Origin: Nocardioides agri
GTDB taxonomy: Bacteria; Actinomycetota; Actinomycetes; Propionibacteriales; Nocardioidaceae
DNA length: 64,000 nt
Direction: 5' to 3'
Assembly: GCF_013778305.1 (NCBI RefSeq)
Contig: NZ_JACEIC010000002.1
Span: 62,001 to 126,000, forward strand
In this document: positions 10,415 through 18,533 of the stretch, one piece after another
Numbering within the stretch: position 1 is the first letter of the stretch
Layout: every line of letters starts with the position of its first letter
Made by a program: the position numbers and the translations under genes
The notes under the pieces: generated by a model
What the model saw: the letters and a program-made list of their open reading frames with translations, nothing else
The model's database searches: none
Told to the model about the DNA's origin: nothing

Positions 10415-10436
10415 GGTGCCGCCAGCGGCAGGCACC
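10415..10436. terminator. Hairpin between SIMPL gene and efp
   Basis: GGTGCC-GCC and GGC-A-GGCACC pair around a 3-base loop, with a single bulged base. It lies downstream of the SIMPL gene stop and upstream of efp, both on the minus strand. There is no U-tract, so it could be a weak terminator for the SIMPL gene or part of the efp leader. Confidence 0.35.
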
Positions 10437-10479
10437 AACGCGCGAGTCTATCGGCTGGGCGCACGCGGCACAGAATCCG

Positions 10480-11253
10480 CTACCCGAGCGCCCACACGAT
10501 CCGCACCGTGACCTTTCCCTCCTCGCGGCCGGCCCGGATCGGGACGTCCGAGGCTCTCCGGTAGGCCAGGGCGGCGTCGGGCACGACCGGCGTCGGCACG
10601 GGCACGGCGCGCACCTCGCGCAGCGTGAGCACGTCGCCGAGGTCCTGGCCCGACGCTGCGGCGTACTCCTCCGCCTTGGCGCGGGCCTCGTCGACCGCCG
10701 CCGTCCGGGCCCGCGCCATCACCGCGTCGGCGTCGCTCACCAGCAGCCGCAGCGAGTCCACGCGGACGTCGTTGCCGCCGGCCTCGACCGCTGCGCCGAC
10801 GGCGGCACCGCCCTCGCTGAGCGGCTGCACCAGCACCCGGGCGCGCTGGGAGACCCGGTAGCCGACGATCGTCGGCGGGTCGTACGGGTGGTACGCGTAG
10901 ACCGGGTCCATCGACAGCCCCGTGGTCTGCAGGTCCCGCTCGTCGACGCCGTGCTCCACGAGCGCCGCCTGCACCCGCGCCATCGTCGCGTTGGCGGCGG
11001 CGAGCGCGTCGTCGAGGTCGGGTCGCGTCACGTGCACGTGCGCGGTGAAGCCCAGCCGGTCGGGCACCGCGCTCGCCTCCCCCGTGCCCGTCATCGTCAG
11101 CTCCCGAGGCGCCTGCGCGGGCGCCCGCTGGTCGTCGGCCGCGGCGGGTGCGGCCGGACCTCGGCCGCCGAGCAGGTACGCCGCCACCAGCGCGACGGCC
11201 ACGAGCACGACGAGGAGCAGCGCACGGGTGCTGAGCGTGTTCGAGCGGTCCAT
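10480..11253 (-). CDS. SIMPL-domain (DUF541) membrane-anchored protein
   Basis: This 257-residue protein has a single N-terminal transmembrane segment (about residues 9-27) and a SIMPL/DUF541 domain beginning RELTMTGTGEASAVPDRL. Conserved features include the N-terminal GTGEA strand and the C-terminal block where Ala-rich helix (ARAKAEEYAAASGQDLGDV) is followed by paired strands. Members form periplasmic oligomers (BP26, YggE) linked to stress resistance; the exact role is unknown. I chose ATG 11253; an upstream GTG-rich extension lacks family similarity. It diverges from the collagen-like gene. Confidence 0.85.
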   Translation of the reverse strand: MDRSNTLSTRALLLVVLVAVALVAAYLLGGRGPAAPAAADDQRAPAQAPRELTMTGTGEASAVPDRLGFTAHVHVTRPDLDDALAAANATMARVQAALVEHGVDERDLQTTGLSMDPVYAYHPYDPPTIVGYRVSQRARVLVQPLSEGGAAVGAAVEAGGNDVRVDSLRLLVSDADAVMARARTAAVDEARAKAEEYAAASGQDLGDVLTLREVRAVPVPTPVVPDAALAYRRASDVPIRAGREEGKVTVRIVWALG

Positions 11254-11319
11254 GGGAGGTGGGACGCGACGACCTGCCGACCGGTTCCGCCCCCAGCCGG
11301 CGCCATGACCCGAAGGTGT

Positions 11320-11359
11320 CATGCCCCGACCCTGGGACGATCCCTACCGTCGGGGCATG
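11320..11359. promoter_or_regulatory. 11-bp inverted repeat spanning the collagen-like gene start
   Basis: CATGCCCCGAC (11320-11330) and GTCGGGGCATG (11349-11359) are perfect reverse complements. The 18-base loop holds a second small pair, GGGA-cga-TCCC. The right arm contains the ATG of the collagen-like gene, so an mRNA that starts upstream would bury its start codon. It could also serve as a protein-binding operator in this divergent gap. Confidence 0.5.
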
Positions 11360-12145
11360 AACACCCTCAAGCAGCAGTGGGTGGGCGCCTCCATCGGGCT
11401 CCTCGCCCTCTTCGTCGCCCTCGGCGGTCCGGCAGCGGCAACGCACGCGGCCGAGAAGGTCTCGCGGGTCGTCATCACCGGCAAGCAGATCAAGGACGGG
11501 TCGATCGCGACCAAGGACCTCAGCAAGAAGGCCCGGGCGGCACTCCGTGGCCAGACCGGACCAGCAGGCCAGCAGGGACCCGCAGGCCCGCAGGGCGAGC
11601 GGGGCGTCGCCGGGCCGCCCGGGCCGGTCGACGGCGTCCCGGCCGGTGGCGACCTCACGGGCACCTTCCCGAACCCGCAGCTGGCGGCCGGCGCCGTGGG
11701 GATCGCGGAGACCGGCGTGGTCCCGGCCGTCCGGATCACCGCCTCGGGGACCGCCGTCCCGAACGACACGATCACGACCGTGAACTGGGCGAGCGGGCAG
11801 CAGTACGAGACGGTGGCATCGATGTACGACCCCGCCGAGGGCACCCGGCTCGTGGCGCCCGTGAGCGGGCTCTACCTCGCTCACGTCTCGATCGGCTTCA
11901 ACCCCAACGACGTCGGCGTGCGCGCCGCGGCCATCGCGACCAACGGCAGCAACAGCAACCCGGCCTGCTTCGACCGGCGGTCGGCCGCGTCGCCCGCGCT
12001 CTCGACGTTCGTCAACGCCACGTGCGTGGTGCGGCTGAACGCCGGCGAGTTCGTCACCGCCACGGTCACCCAGACCTCGGGCGGCACGCTCGGGTTCAGC
12101 GGCTTCGAGTCGATGTCGCTGACCTGGATCGGCCGGCTGGCGTGA
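11357..12145 (+). CDS. Secreted collagen-like protein with C1q-like C-terminal domain
   Basis: This 262-residue protein starts at ATG 11357 with an N-terminal export segment (about residues 8-32, ending near ATHAAE). A short collagen-like Gly-X-Y stretch (GQTGPAGQQGPAGPQGERG and on to GPPGP) lies at about 66-92. The C-terminal 150 residues are beta-rich and end in GFSGFESMSLTWIGRLA; with the collagen stretch they suggest a C1q/TNF-like trimer. Similar proteins (VITGKQIKDGSI ... LTGTFPNPQLA) are common in actinobacteria. A surface-exposed trimer is inferred. A hairpin covers the start codon. Confidence 0.8.
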   Translation: MNTLKQQWVGASIGLLALFVALGGPAAATHAAEKVSRVVITGKQIKDGSIATKDLSKKARAALRGQTGPAGQQGPAGPQGERGVAGPPGPVDGVPAGGDLTGTFPNPQLAAGAVGIAETGVVPAVRITASGTAVPNDTITTVNWASGQQYETVASMYDPAEGTRLVAPVSGLYLAHVSIGFNPNDVGVRAAAIATNGSNSNPACFDRRSAASPALSTFVNATCVVRLNAGEFVTATVTQTSGGTLGFSGFESMSLTWIGRLA

Positions 12146-12148
12146 CGC

Positions 12149-12580
12149 TCAGGCCCGCGCGAGGACCTCGAGCGCCATCCGGTAGCCGTCGATGCCGTGC
12201 CCGGCGATGACCTCGACGGCGTACGGCGTGACCACGGACGTGTGCCGGAACTCCTCGGGCCGCTGGTGCGGGTCGGAGATGTGCACCTCGACGAGCGGCG
12301 CGGTGAGCTGAGCGCAGGCATCGAAGATCGCGTACGAGTAGTGCGTCCAGGCCGCGGCGTTGAGGACGACGGGAAGGCCGTCGTCCGCGGCAGCGTTGAG
12401 CCAGTCGAGCATCTGGCCCTCGTGGTTGGTCTGCCGCACCTCGACCTCGAGCCCGAGGTCGGCGCCCCAGCCGGTGCACAGCTCCGCGAGCTCGGCATGG
12501 GTGGTGTGGCCGTAGATCTCGGGCTGCCGCTTGCCGAGCCGCCCGAGGTTCGGGCCGTTGAGGACGAGCACCTTCGTCAC
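12149..12580 (-). CDS. aroQ: Type II 3-dehydroquinate dehydratase
   Basis: This enzyme removes water from 3-dehydroquinate in the shikimate pathway. The 143-residue protein matches the type II (dodecameric) family: [18 protein letters not shown] at 7-24 holds the catalytic Tyr and Arg loop, [16 protein letters not shown] the substrate loop, and [17 protein letters not shown] the conserved His. The GTG at 12580 overlaps the aroB stop as GTGA. It is the last gene of aroC-aroK-aroB-aroQ. Confidence 0.96.
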   Translation of the reverse strand: MTKVLVLNGPNLGRLGKRQPEIYGHTTHAELAELCTGWGADLGLEVEVRQTNHEGQMLDWLNAAADDGLPVVLNAAAWTHYSYAIFDACAQLTAPLVEVHISDPHQRPEEFRHTSVVTPYAVEVIAGHGIDGYRMALEVLARA

Positions 12581-13662
12581 GCGTGACCTCCGATCGCGGC
12601 GTAGGCCGCACGCAGCACGCCCTCGTCGGGTCCGGCGAGCACCGCCGGCGTCGCGAGGTCGTGGAGCACCACGAAGCGGAGCAGGTTGCCCCGCGCCTTC
12701 TTGTCGATCCGCATCGCCGCGAGCAGCGTGTCGAACGGAGCACCGGCGTACGTCGTGGGCAGCCCGACCCGCCCGAAGGCGGTCCGGTGCCGCTCCACCA
12801 CGTCGGGGACGAGCAGCCCGGAGCGGCCGGCCACCTCAGCGGCGTAGACGCAGCCGATGGCGACCGCCTCGCCGTGCCGGATGCGGTAGTCCTCGGTGCG
12901 CTCGATCGCGTGCCCGAGCGTGTGCCCGTAGTTGAGCACCTCGCGCCCGGGGTGGCCGCCGACGCCGCCGGCCTCCTTGAGGTCGGCCGCGACGACGCCG
13001 GCCTTGACCCGGACCGCCCGCTCGACCAGCTCGCGCAGCGCTGCCGACCCGGAGGTGAGCTCGGCGGGGTCGGTGCCCTCGACGATCTCCAGGATCGCGG
13101 GGTCCGCGATGAAGCCGCACTTCACCACCTCCCCGAGCCCGGCGACCAGCTCCGCACGGGGCAACGTCTCGAGCGTGGCGAGGTCGCACAGGACGCCGGC
13201 GGGCTCGTGGAAGGAGCCGACGAGGTTCTTGCCGGCACCGGTGTTGATCCCGGTCTTGCCGCCGACCGCGGCGTCGACCATCGCGAGCAGCGTCGTCGGC
13301 ACGTGCACGACCCGCACGCCGCGCAGCCAGGTGGCCGCGACGAAGCCGCCGAGGTCGGTCGTCGCGCCGCCGCCGTAGGTCACGACCGCGTCGGAGCGCG
13401 TGAAGCCCGCCGCGCCGAGCGCCTCCCAGCACGCCGCGGCGGTCGCGGCGGTCTTGGCGGACTCGCCGTCCGGGATCGGGAGGTCGAGCACGTCGTAGTC
13501 GCCGAGGAACGCGAGGACCGGAGCGGCCGCCAGGCCCGCCGGGTGCACGACCGCGACCCGGGACACGCCGTCGCCGAGGAGACCGGGCAGGCGGTCGAGG
13601 TCGCCGTCGCCGACGACCACGTCGTACGGCGCGGGTCCGGCCACCGTGATCGTCGTGCTCAT
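12577..13662 (-). CDS. aroB: 3-dehydroquinate synthase
   Basis: AroB cyclises DAHP to 3-dehydroquinate using NAD and a divalent metal. The 361-residue sequence has the family blocks [39 protein letters not shown] with the catalytic Lys, and the metal-site histidines in [12 protein letters not shown] and [10 protein letters not shown]. Its ATG at 13662 overlaps the aroK stop (ATGA), and its TGA overlaps the aroQ start. Confidence 0.97.
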   Translation of the reverse strand: MSTTITVAGPAPYDVVVGDGDLDRLPGLLGDGVSRVAVVHPAGLAAAPVLAFLGDYDVLDLPIPDGESAKTAATAAACWEALGAAGFTRSDAVVTYGGGATTDLGGFVAATWLRGVRVVHVPTTLLAMVDAAVGGKTGINTGAGKNLVGSFHEPAGVLCDLATLETLPRAELVAGLGEVVKCGFIADPAILEIVEGTDPAELTSGSAALRELVERAVRVKAGVVAADLKEAGGVGGHPGREVLNYGHTLGHAIERTEDYRIRHGEAVAIGCVYAAEVAGRSGLLVPDVVERHRTAFGRVGLPTTYAGAPFDTLLAAMRIDKKARGNLLRFVVLHDLATPAVLAGPDEGVLRAAYAAIGGHA

Positions 13663-14159
13663 GCGGTGGCCGCCAGGGCGGTCAGGATCTCCGTGGCGAC
13701 GTCCTCCGCCGTCCGCCCGTCGGTCTCGACGCTGAGCGTGGCGACCGACTCGTAGATCGGGGTGCGCTCGTCGAGGAGCGCCTTGATCCGGCCGCGCACG
13801 TTGCCGAGCAGCAGCGGGCGCGAGCTGCCGAGCCCGACCCGCTTGACCGCGTCGGAGAGGCCCACGCGCAGGAACACCACGTCGTGGCCCGCGAGCAGGT
13901 CGCGGGTGCCCGGGTCGAGAACCGCTCCCCCGCCCAGCGACAGCACGCCGTCGTGGGTCGCCAGCGCCTCCGCCACCGCCGCGCGCTCGAGCGCCCGGAA
14001 CGCCGCCTCGCCGTCGTCGACGAAGATCTCGGAGATGGTGCGGCCGGTGAGCGCCTCGACGTCCTGGTCGGTGTCGCGCAGGCGCCGGCCCAGCGCGTCG
14101 GCGACCAGGCCGCCGACCGTCGTCTTGCCGGCGCCCATGGCGCCGATGAGGACGATCAT
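13659..14159 (-). CDS. aroK: Shikimate kinase
   Basis: Shikimate kinase phosphorylates shikimate at the 3-hydroxyl. The 166-residue protein has the P-loop GAMGAGKTT at 6-14, the shikimate-binding [10 protein letters not shown] (about 34-43), [17 protein letters not shown], and GGGAVL near residue 79. The lid Arg region is GSSRPLL. The start ATG at 14159 overlaps the aroC stop and the gene overlaps aroB by 4 bp. Length is normal. Confidence 0.96.
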   Translation of the reverse strand: MIVLIGAMGAGKTTVGGLVADALGRRLRDTDQDVEALTGRTISEIFVDDGEAAFRALERAAVAEALATHDGVLSLGGGAVLDPGTRDLLAGHDVVFLRVGLSDAVKRVGLGSSRPLLLGNVRGRIKALLDERTPIYESVATLSVETDGRTAEDVATEILTALAATA

Positions 14160-15334
14160 CGGTAGCGCAGGGTGTCGAGGTAGGACACGGCGTTGCGCCG
14201 GGTCTCCTGCACCGAGTCGCCGCCGAACTTCTCGAGCACCGCCTCGGCCAGCACCAGCGCGACCATCGCCTCCGCGACGATGCCGGCCGCGGGCACGGCG
14301 CACACGTCGGAGCGCTGGTGGTGGGCGACGGTGCCCTCGCCGGTGGCGACGTCGACGGTGCGCAGGGCGCGCGGGACCGTGGCGATCGGCTTCATCGCCG
14401 CCCGGACCCGCAGCACCTCCCCCGTGGACATGCCGCCCTCGGTGCCACCGGAGCGGCCCGACGTACGCCGGATGCCCTCGGGCGTCGCCACGATCTCGTC
14501 GTGCGCCAGCGAGCCCGGGGTGGCGGCGAGCTCGAAGCCGTCGCCGACCTCGACGCCCTTGATCGCCTGGATGCCCATCAGCGCGCCGGCCAGCCGGGCG
14601 TCGAGGCGGCGGTCCCAGTGGACGTGCGAGCCGAGGCCCGGCGGCAGGCCGTGCACGACGACCTCGACGACGCCGCCGAGGGTGTCGCCGTCCTTGTGCG
14701 CCTGATCGATGCGCTCGACCATCAGCTTGCTGGTGTCGGGGTCGAGGCAGCGCACCTCGTCCTCGTCGAGGCGCGTCACGTCGTCGGCCGCGGGCCAGGA
14801 GCCGGAGGGCGCCCGCACGCCGCCGAGCTCGATGACGTGGGAGACGATCCGGGCGCCCACCGCCTGCTCGAGGAAGTTGCTGGCGACCCGGCCGAGCGCG
14901 ACCCGGGCCGCGGTCTCCCGGGCGGAGGCGCGCTCGAGGATCGGCCGGGCGTCGTCGAAGTCGTACTTCTGCATGCCCACCAGGTCGGCGTGCCCCGGCC
15001 GCGGCCGGGTCAGCGGTGCGTTGCGGGCCAGCGCCTCGAGCTCGACGGGGTCGACCGGGTCGGCCGACATCACCTTCTCCCACTTGGGCCACTCGGTGTT
15101 GCCGACCTGGATCGCGACCGGTCCGCCCTGGGTCTCGCCGTGCCGGACGCCACCGACCAGCGTGACCTCGTCCTGCTCGAACTTCATCCGGGCACCGCGG
15201 CCGTAGCCGAGGCGGCGGCGTGCCAGGGAGTCGGCGATGTCGTCGGAGGTGACCCGGACATGGGCGGGCAGCCCCTCCAGGATCGCGACCAGGGAGGGGC
15301 CGTGGGACTCGCCCGCGGTCAACCAGCGCAGCAT
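14156..15334 (-). CDS. aroC: Chorismate synthase
   Basis: Chorismate synthase makes chorismate from EPSP using reduced FMN. The 392-residue protein has the signatures [17 protein letters not shown] at 8-24, [33 protein letters not shown], and [17 protein letters not shown] near the end. It begins with ATG 15334, 40 bp after the prepilin-peptidase-like gene, and is coupled to aroK. The EPSP synthase gene (aroA) is not in this window. Confidence 0.97.
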   Translation of the reverse strand: MLRWLTAGESHGPSLVAILEGLPAHVRVTSDDIADSLARRRLGYGRGARMKFEQDEVTLVGGVRHGETQGGPVAIQVGNTEWPKWEKVMSADPVDPVELEALARNAPLTRPRPGHADLVGMQKYDFDDARPILERASARETAARVALGRVASNFLEQAVGARIVSHVIELGGVRAPSGSWPAADDVTRLDEDEVRCLDPDTSKLMVERIDQAHKDGDTLGGVVEVVVHGLPPGLGSHVHWDRRLDARLAGALMGIQAIKGVEVGDGFELAATPGSLAHDEIVATPEGIRRTSGRSGGTEGGMSTGEVLRVRAAMKPIATVPRALRTVDVATGEGTVAHHQRSDVCAVPAAGIVAEAMVALVLAEAVLEKFGGDSVQETRRNAVSYLDTLRYR

Positions 15335-15374
15335 GCGTGCAGTGTTTCACGGCCGGTACGGCGCGGTGGACGCC

Positions 15375-16043
15375 TCACCCGAGGGCGAGATGGGGCGCCA
15401 GCGCGATGCCGCCCAGCGCGCCGACCAGGAGGAACGGGCCGAACGGCAGCGCGTCCCGCAGCGCCGCACGCTGCCGACGGCGTACGGCGCGGCCGATGCC
15501 GACCAGCGCGAACAGCACGAACGACGCGTAGAAGCCCACCAGCCACTCCGCCGTCCCGAGGACTCCGAGCTCAAAGCCGACCAGCGTCGCGAGCCGGACG
15601 TCGCCGTAGCCCATCCCGGCGGGGTGGAGCCACCAGAGCGCATGGAAGGCGACCAGAGACGCCGCTCCGGCGACGGCGGCGCCGATGATCGTCGCCGCGT
15701 CGCCGTCCGCCAGGGCCGCCACGCACGCCAGGACGGCGGCGACCGCGAGGCTCGGCCAGATCAGCCGCGTGGGCAGCAGGTGCGTGTGCCAGTCGATCAG
15801 CCCGAGCGCCACCTGGACGGGGACGAGCGGGAGCAGCACCAGCAGCGCCCAGTCCCACCCGAGGCACCCGCCGACGACCGCACCGGCGGACGCGCTGAGC
15901 GCCGCGCCGCGCCACCACAGACCGGGCTCCGCCCCGACCTCGCCGGCCGGGCCCGGAAGGCGGCGCACGAGCGCCGGGACGCCGAGCCCGGCCACCCCGC
16001 ACCCGAGGGCGGCCGCCCCGGCGACCGCCGGGTCGAAGGTCAC
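15375..16043 (-). CDS. Prepilin peptidase-like A24 membrane protease
   Basis: This 222-residue membrane protein has about six hydrophobic segments. It carries both aspartates of the GXGD aspartyl proteases: Asp in ALGLIDWHTHLLPTRL and Asp in GMGYGDVRLA. The N-terminal methyltransferase domain with its Cys pairs, found in PilD, is absent, as in many short actinobacterial family members. It would cleave type IV pilin or Flp prepilins; no pilin genes lie in this window. Start is GTG 16043, overlapping the aroE stop as GTGA. It sits between aroE and aroC, a position also used in some other actinobacteria. Confidence 0.85.
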   Translation of the reverse strand: MTFDPAVAGAAALGCGVAGLGVPALVRRLPGPAGEVGAEPGLWWRGAALSASAGAVVGGCLGWDWALLVLLPLVPVQVALGLIDWHTHLLPTRLIWPSLAVAAVLACVAALADGDAATIIGAAVAGAASLVAFHALWWLHPAGMGYGDVRLATLVGFELGVLGTAEWLVGFYASFVLFALVGIGRAVRRRQRAALRDALPFGPFLLVGALGGIALAPHLALG

Positions 16044-16858
16044 CGGGACGCCTGCCGGGCGGTCAGCTCCGCGACGCCCGCGTCGCGCATCGCCTCGAGC
16101 GGGCCGGGGGCGCCGGTGAACATCTCGAACTGCAGCACGGCCTGGTGGACCAGCAGGTCCAGCCCGGAGACCAGTGGGCGCTCCCCCGCGGCGGCCGCGA
16201 GCGGGGTCGGCCACGGGTCGTAGAGGGCCTCGAAGACGACGGGTACGTCGGCGCACCGTGCCACGAGGGCGGCGTCCTGCGCGGTCGCCGGGATGGTGGA
16301 GACCACGACCTCTCCGTCCACCTCGCCGTCCGCGAGCGTCCCCACCTCGACCGCGGGACCGGAGGGGTGCGCCGCGATCGCCGAGGCGGCTCCGGTCGCC
16401 CGGTCGGCGCGGCGGGCGAGCAGCCGCACCCGGCGGGCGCCGAGGTCGCAGAGGGCGAGACCGGTGGACGCGGCGGTCGCGCCCCCGCCCAGGACCGTGC
16501 CCGCGGTGACCGGGCCGTCGTAGCGCTCCCGGATCGCGGCGACCGCGCCCGGCAGGTCGGTGTTGTCGGCGAGCACGGGGCGGCCCTGCTCCAGCAGCAG
16601 CGTGTTGGCGCCGCCCGCGAGCCGGGCCCGCGGGCTGACGGTCGGCGCCAGCCCGAGCGCCAGCCGCTTGAGCGGCATCGTCAGCGACAGCCCGCGCCAG
16701 TCCGCCTCGAGCCCGTCGAGGAAGTCCGCGAGCTCCTCCGCACCGACCCGCACCGCGTCGTAGGCGACGTCGGTGAGGCCGAGCGCGGCGTACCCCGCCC
16801 GGTGCAGGACCGGGGAGAGCGAGTGGGCGATCGGGTCACCCAGGACGGCGCAGCGCAT
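16040..16858 (-). CDS. aroE: Shikimate dehydrogenase
   Basis: AroE reduces 3-dehydroshikimate to shikimate with NADPH. The 272-residue protein has the substrate motif GDPIAHSLSPVLHRAGYAAL at 7-26, a catalytic-lysine loop LSLTMPLKR (divergent from the common VTIPHK), the Asp of NTDLPG, and GGGATAAST for nucleotide binding. ATG 16858 gives a start that matches the family; reading further upstream gives sequence unlike it. It lies 8 bases after the mltG stop. The divergent loop leaves some chance of a quinate/shikimate dehydrogenase variant, but the aro context favours AroE. Confidence 0.93.
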   Translation of the reverse strand: MRCAVLGDPIAHSLSPVLHRAGYAALGLTDVAYDAVRVGAEELADFLDGLEADWRGLSLTMPLKRLALGLAPTVSPRARLAGGANTLLLEQGRPVLADNTDLPGAVAAIRERYDGPVTAGTVLGGGATAASTGLALCDLGARRVRLLARRADRATGAASAIAAHPSGPAVEVGTLADGEVDGEVVVSTIPATAQDAALVARCADVPVVFEALYDPWPTPLAAAAGERPLVSGLDLLVHQAVLQFEMFTGAPGPLEAMRDAGVAELTARQASR

Positions 16859-16866
16859 GCGTCCGC

Positions 16867-18060
16867 TCAGCAGCGGTCGGACTGCGTCGCGCAGTACTCG
16901 TCCAGCTCCTGCTTGAACTGGAGGAACTCGTCGTAGGAGTCGGTGAACTTGGTCTCGCCGGTCTTCAGGTCGGTGGTGACGTAGAAGAACCACGGGCCGT
17001 CGGCGGGAGCGGCCGCGGCCGCGATCGCGTCGTCGCCGGGGGCCTCGATGGGCGTGGGCGGGAGACCCTTCTGCTTGTAGGTGTTGTACGGCGAGTCGGC
17101 GACCGACTCGATGTCGTCGGTGGTCAGCCGGGCGACCGTCGGCCGGTCGAGGGCGTAGTTGACCGAGGCGTCCACCTGCAGGAAGCCCGCCGTGGGGTTC
17201 GGCTCGATCTCGAGCCGGTTGTAGATGACGCGAGCGATCTTCGGCATGTCGTCGCCGCGGCCCTCGGCCTGCACCAGGCTGGCGACCGTCATCAGCTCCT
17301 GCGGCGTGTAGCCGAGCTCGGCGGCCTTCGCCTCCAGGTCCGCGTCCTGCGCCGCCTGCTTCCAGCGGTCGACCATGTCGGTCAGCATCGACTTCGGCGT
17401 CGCCTCGGGGCCGAAGTCGTAGGTCGCGGGGAAGAGGTAGCCCTCGGGGTTGCCGCCGGCGTAGTCGGGCAGGCCGAGCTGCTCGGGGTTCGCCAGCACC
17501 TTCTCGAAGTCCTTCTTCGAGAAGTCGGTCTGCTTCGCGAGGACCTTCACGATGTCCTCGACCCGCAGGCCCTCGGGGATCGTGACCGTCGCCTTGACCA
17601 TGTTGCTCGGGTCGACGAGCACCTCGACGACGTCGGACGCCTTCATCTTCTCCTGCAGCGGGTAGTAGCCCGCCTGGATGCTCTGGGAGTCCGGGTTCGC
17701 GGACGCCGCGTCGATGAACGCGTCCACCGACGCCACCACGCCCTGCTCCTTCAGGTTGCGACCCATCGCCGCGACCGTGTCACCCGAGGCGACCTCGAAG
17801 GTCACCTCCCCACTGCCGGGGCCGGGGTAGTCCTCCGCCCCGGAGAACTGGTCGCCGAGCTTGTCGACGCCCCAGGTCACGGCGAAGTACAGGCCGCCGA
17901 CGACGACCGCCAGGGCGACGAGCACGGCCAGGCAGCCGGGGATGCTGCGGCGCCTCTCGCCCCGCCGGCGACCACCCTCGTACGTCGTCCGCTCGTCCGG
18001 TCCGGCCTCCTCGTCGAGGAACTCGGTGGACTCGTGGTCCGTGTCGTACTCGTCGGTCAT
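16867..18060 (-). CDS. mltG: Endolytic murein transglycosylase MltG
   Basis: MltG cuts nascent peptidoglycan strands within the glycan, which ends their growth. The 397-residue protein has an acidic cytosolic N-terminus, a transmembrane segment at about 42-66, a LysM-like region (VASGDTVAAMGRNL) and the YceG domain. EGYLFPATYDF and MTVASLVQAEGRGDD, with the catalytic Glu, are the key motifs. The C-terminus has two Cys. Its ATG shares a base with the ruvX stop. The alaS-ruvX-mltG-aroE order is conserved in actinobacteria. Confidence 0.95.
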   Translation of the reverse strand: MTDEYDTDHESTEFLDEEAGPDERTTYEGGRRRGERRRSIPGCLAVLVALAVVVGGLYFAVTWGVDKLGDQFSGAEDYPGPGSGEVTFEVASGDTVAAMGRNLKEQGVVASVDAFIDAASANPDSQSIQAGYYPLQEKMKASDVVEVLVDPSNMVKATVTIPEGLRVEDIVKVLAKQTDFSKKDFEKVLANPEQLGLPDYAGGNPEGYLFPATYDFGPEATPKSMLTDMVDRWKQAAQDADLEAKAAELGYTPQELMTVASLVQAEGRGDDMPKIARVIYNRLEIEPNPTAGFLQVDASVNYALDRPTVARLTTDDIESVADSPYNTYKQKGLPPTPIEAPGDDAIAAAAAPADGPWFFYVTTDLKTGETKFTDSYDEFLQFKQELDEYCATQSDRC

Positions 18061-18530
18061 CAGCTGCTCTCCTCGAGGATCTCCCCCGGCGCGTTCCCCG
18101 TCGTGCGCTCGGTGTCCAGTGCGTGCTGCAGGATGAAGACGGCAGCGGCCTGGTCGACCACAGCTCGCCGCTTGCCCCCCTTGCGGCCCTGGTCGCGCAG
18201 CATAGCCTCCGCCGACACGGTGGTCATCCGCTCGTCGACCAGCCGCACCGGCACCGGCGCGACCCGGCGGGCCAGGCCCGCCGCGAACTCGCGGACCTTC
18301 GCGGCCGCGGGTCCCTCGCCACCCGAGAGCGACCTGGGCAGGCCGACGACGACCTCGAGGACCGTCGACTCCTCCGCCTCGGCGGCCAGGATCGCGGCGA
18401 TCCGGGCGAGGTCGCCCTTGCCCCGCCGGACGGTCTCGACCGGGCTGGCCAGGAAGCCCGAGGGGTCGCTGCGCGCGACCCCGATCCGGGCGTCACCGGG
18501 GTCGATGCCGAGTCGTACGCCGTGGCGCAC
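18060..18530 (-). CDS. ruvX: RuvX (YqgF) pre-16S rRNA nuclease
   Basis: This 156-residue RNase H-fold protein helps mature the 5' end of 16S rRNA and was also proposed as a Holliday-junction resolvase. LGIDPGDARIGVA at 7-19 holds the first catalytic Asp, VVGLPRSLSG holds the second conserved block, and VDERMTTVSAE plus VDQAAAVFILQ the remaining acidic sites. The GTG at 18530 lies 3 bases after the alaS stop, and its own stop shares a base with the mltG start. Confidence 0.95.
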   Translation of the reverse strand: MRHGVRLGIDPGDARIGVARSDPSGFLASPVETVRRGKGDLARIAAILAAEAEESTVLEVVVGLPRSLSGGEGPAAAKVREFAAGLARRVAPVPVRLVDERMTTVSAEAMLRDQGRKGGKRRAVVDQAAAVFILQHALDTERTTGNAPGEILEESS

Positions 18531-18533
18531 GCC

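Noticed and set aside
9406..10464. A fused EF-P/NusB reading frame
   Set aside because: The N-terminal part is EF-P in the wrong frame; NusB starts at 9813 and EF-P ends there in another frame.
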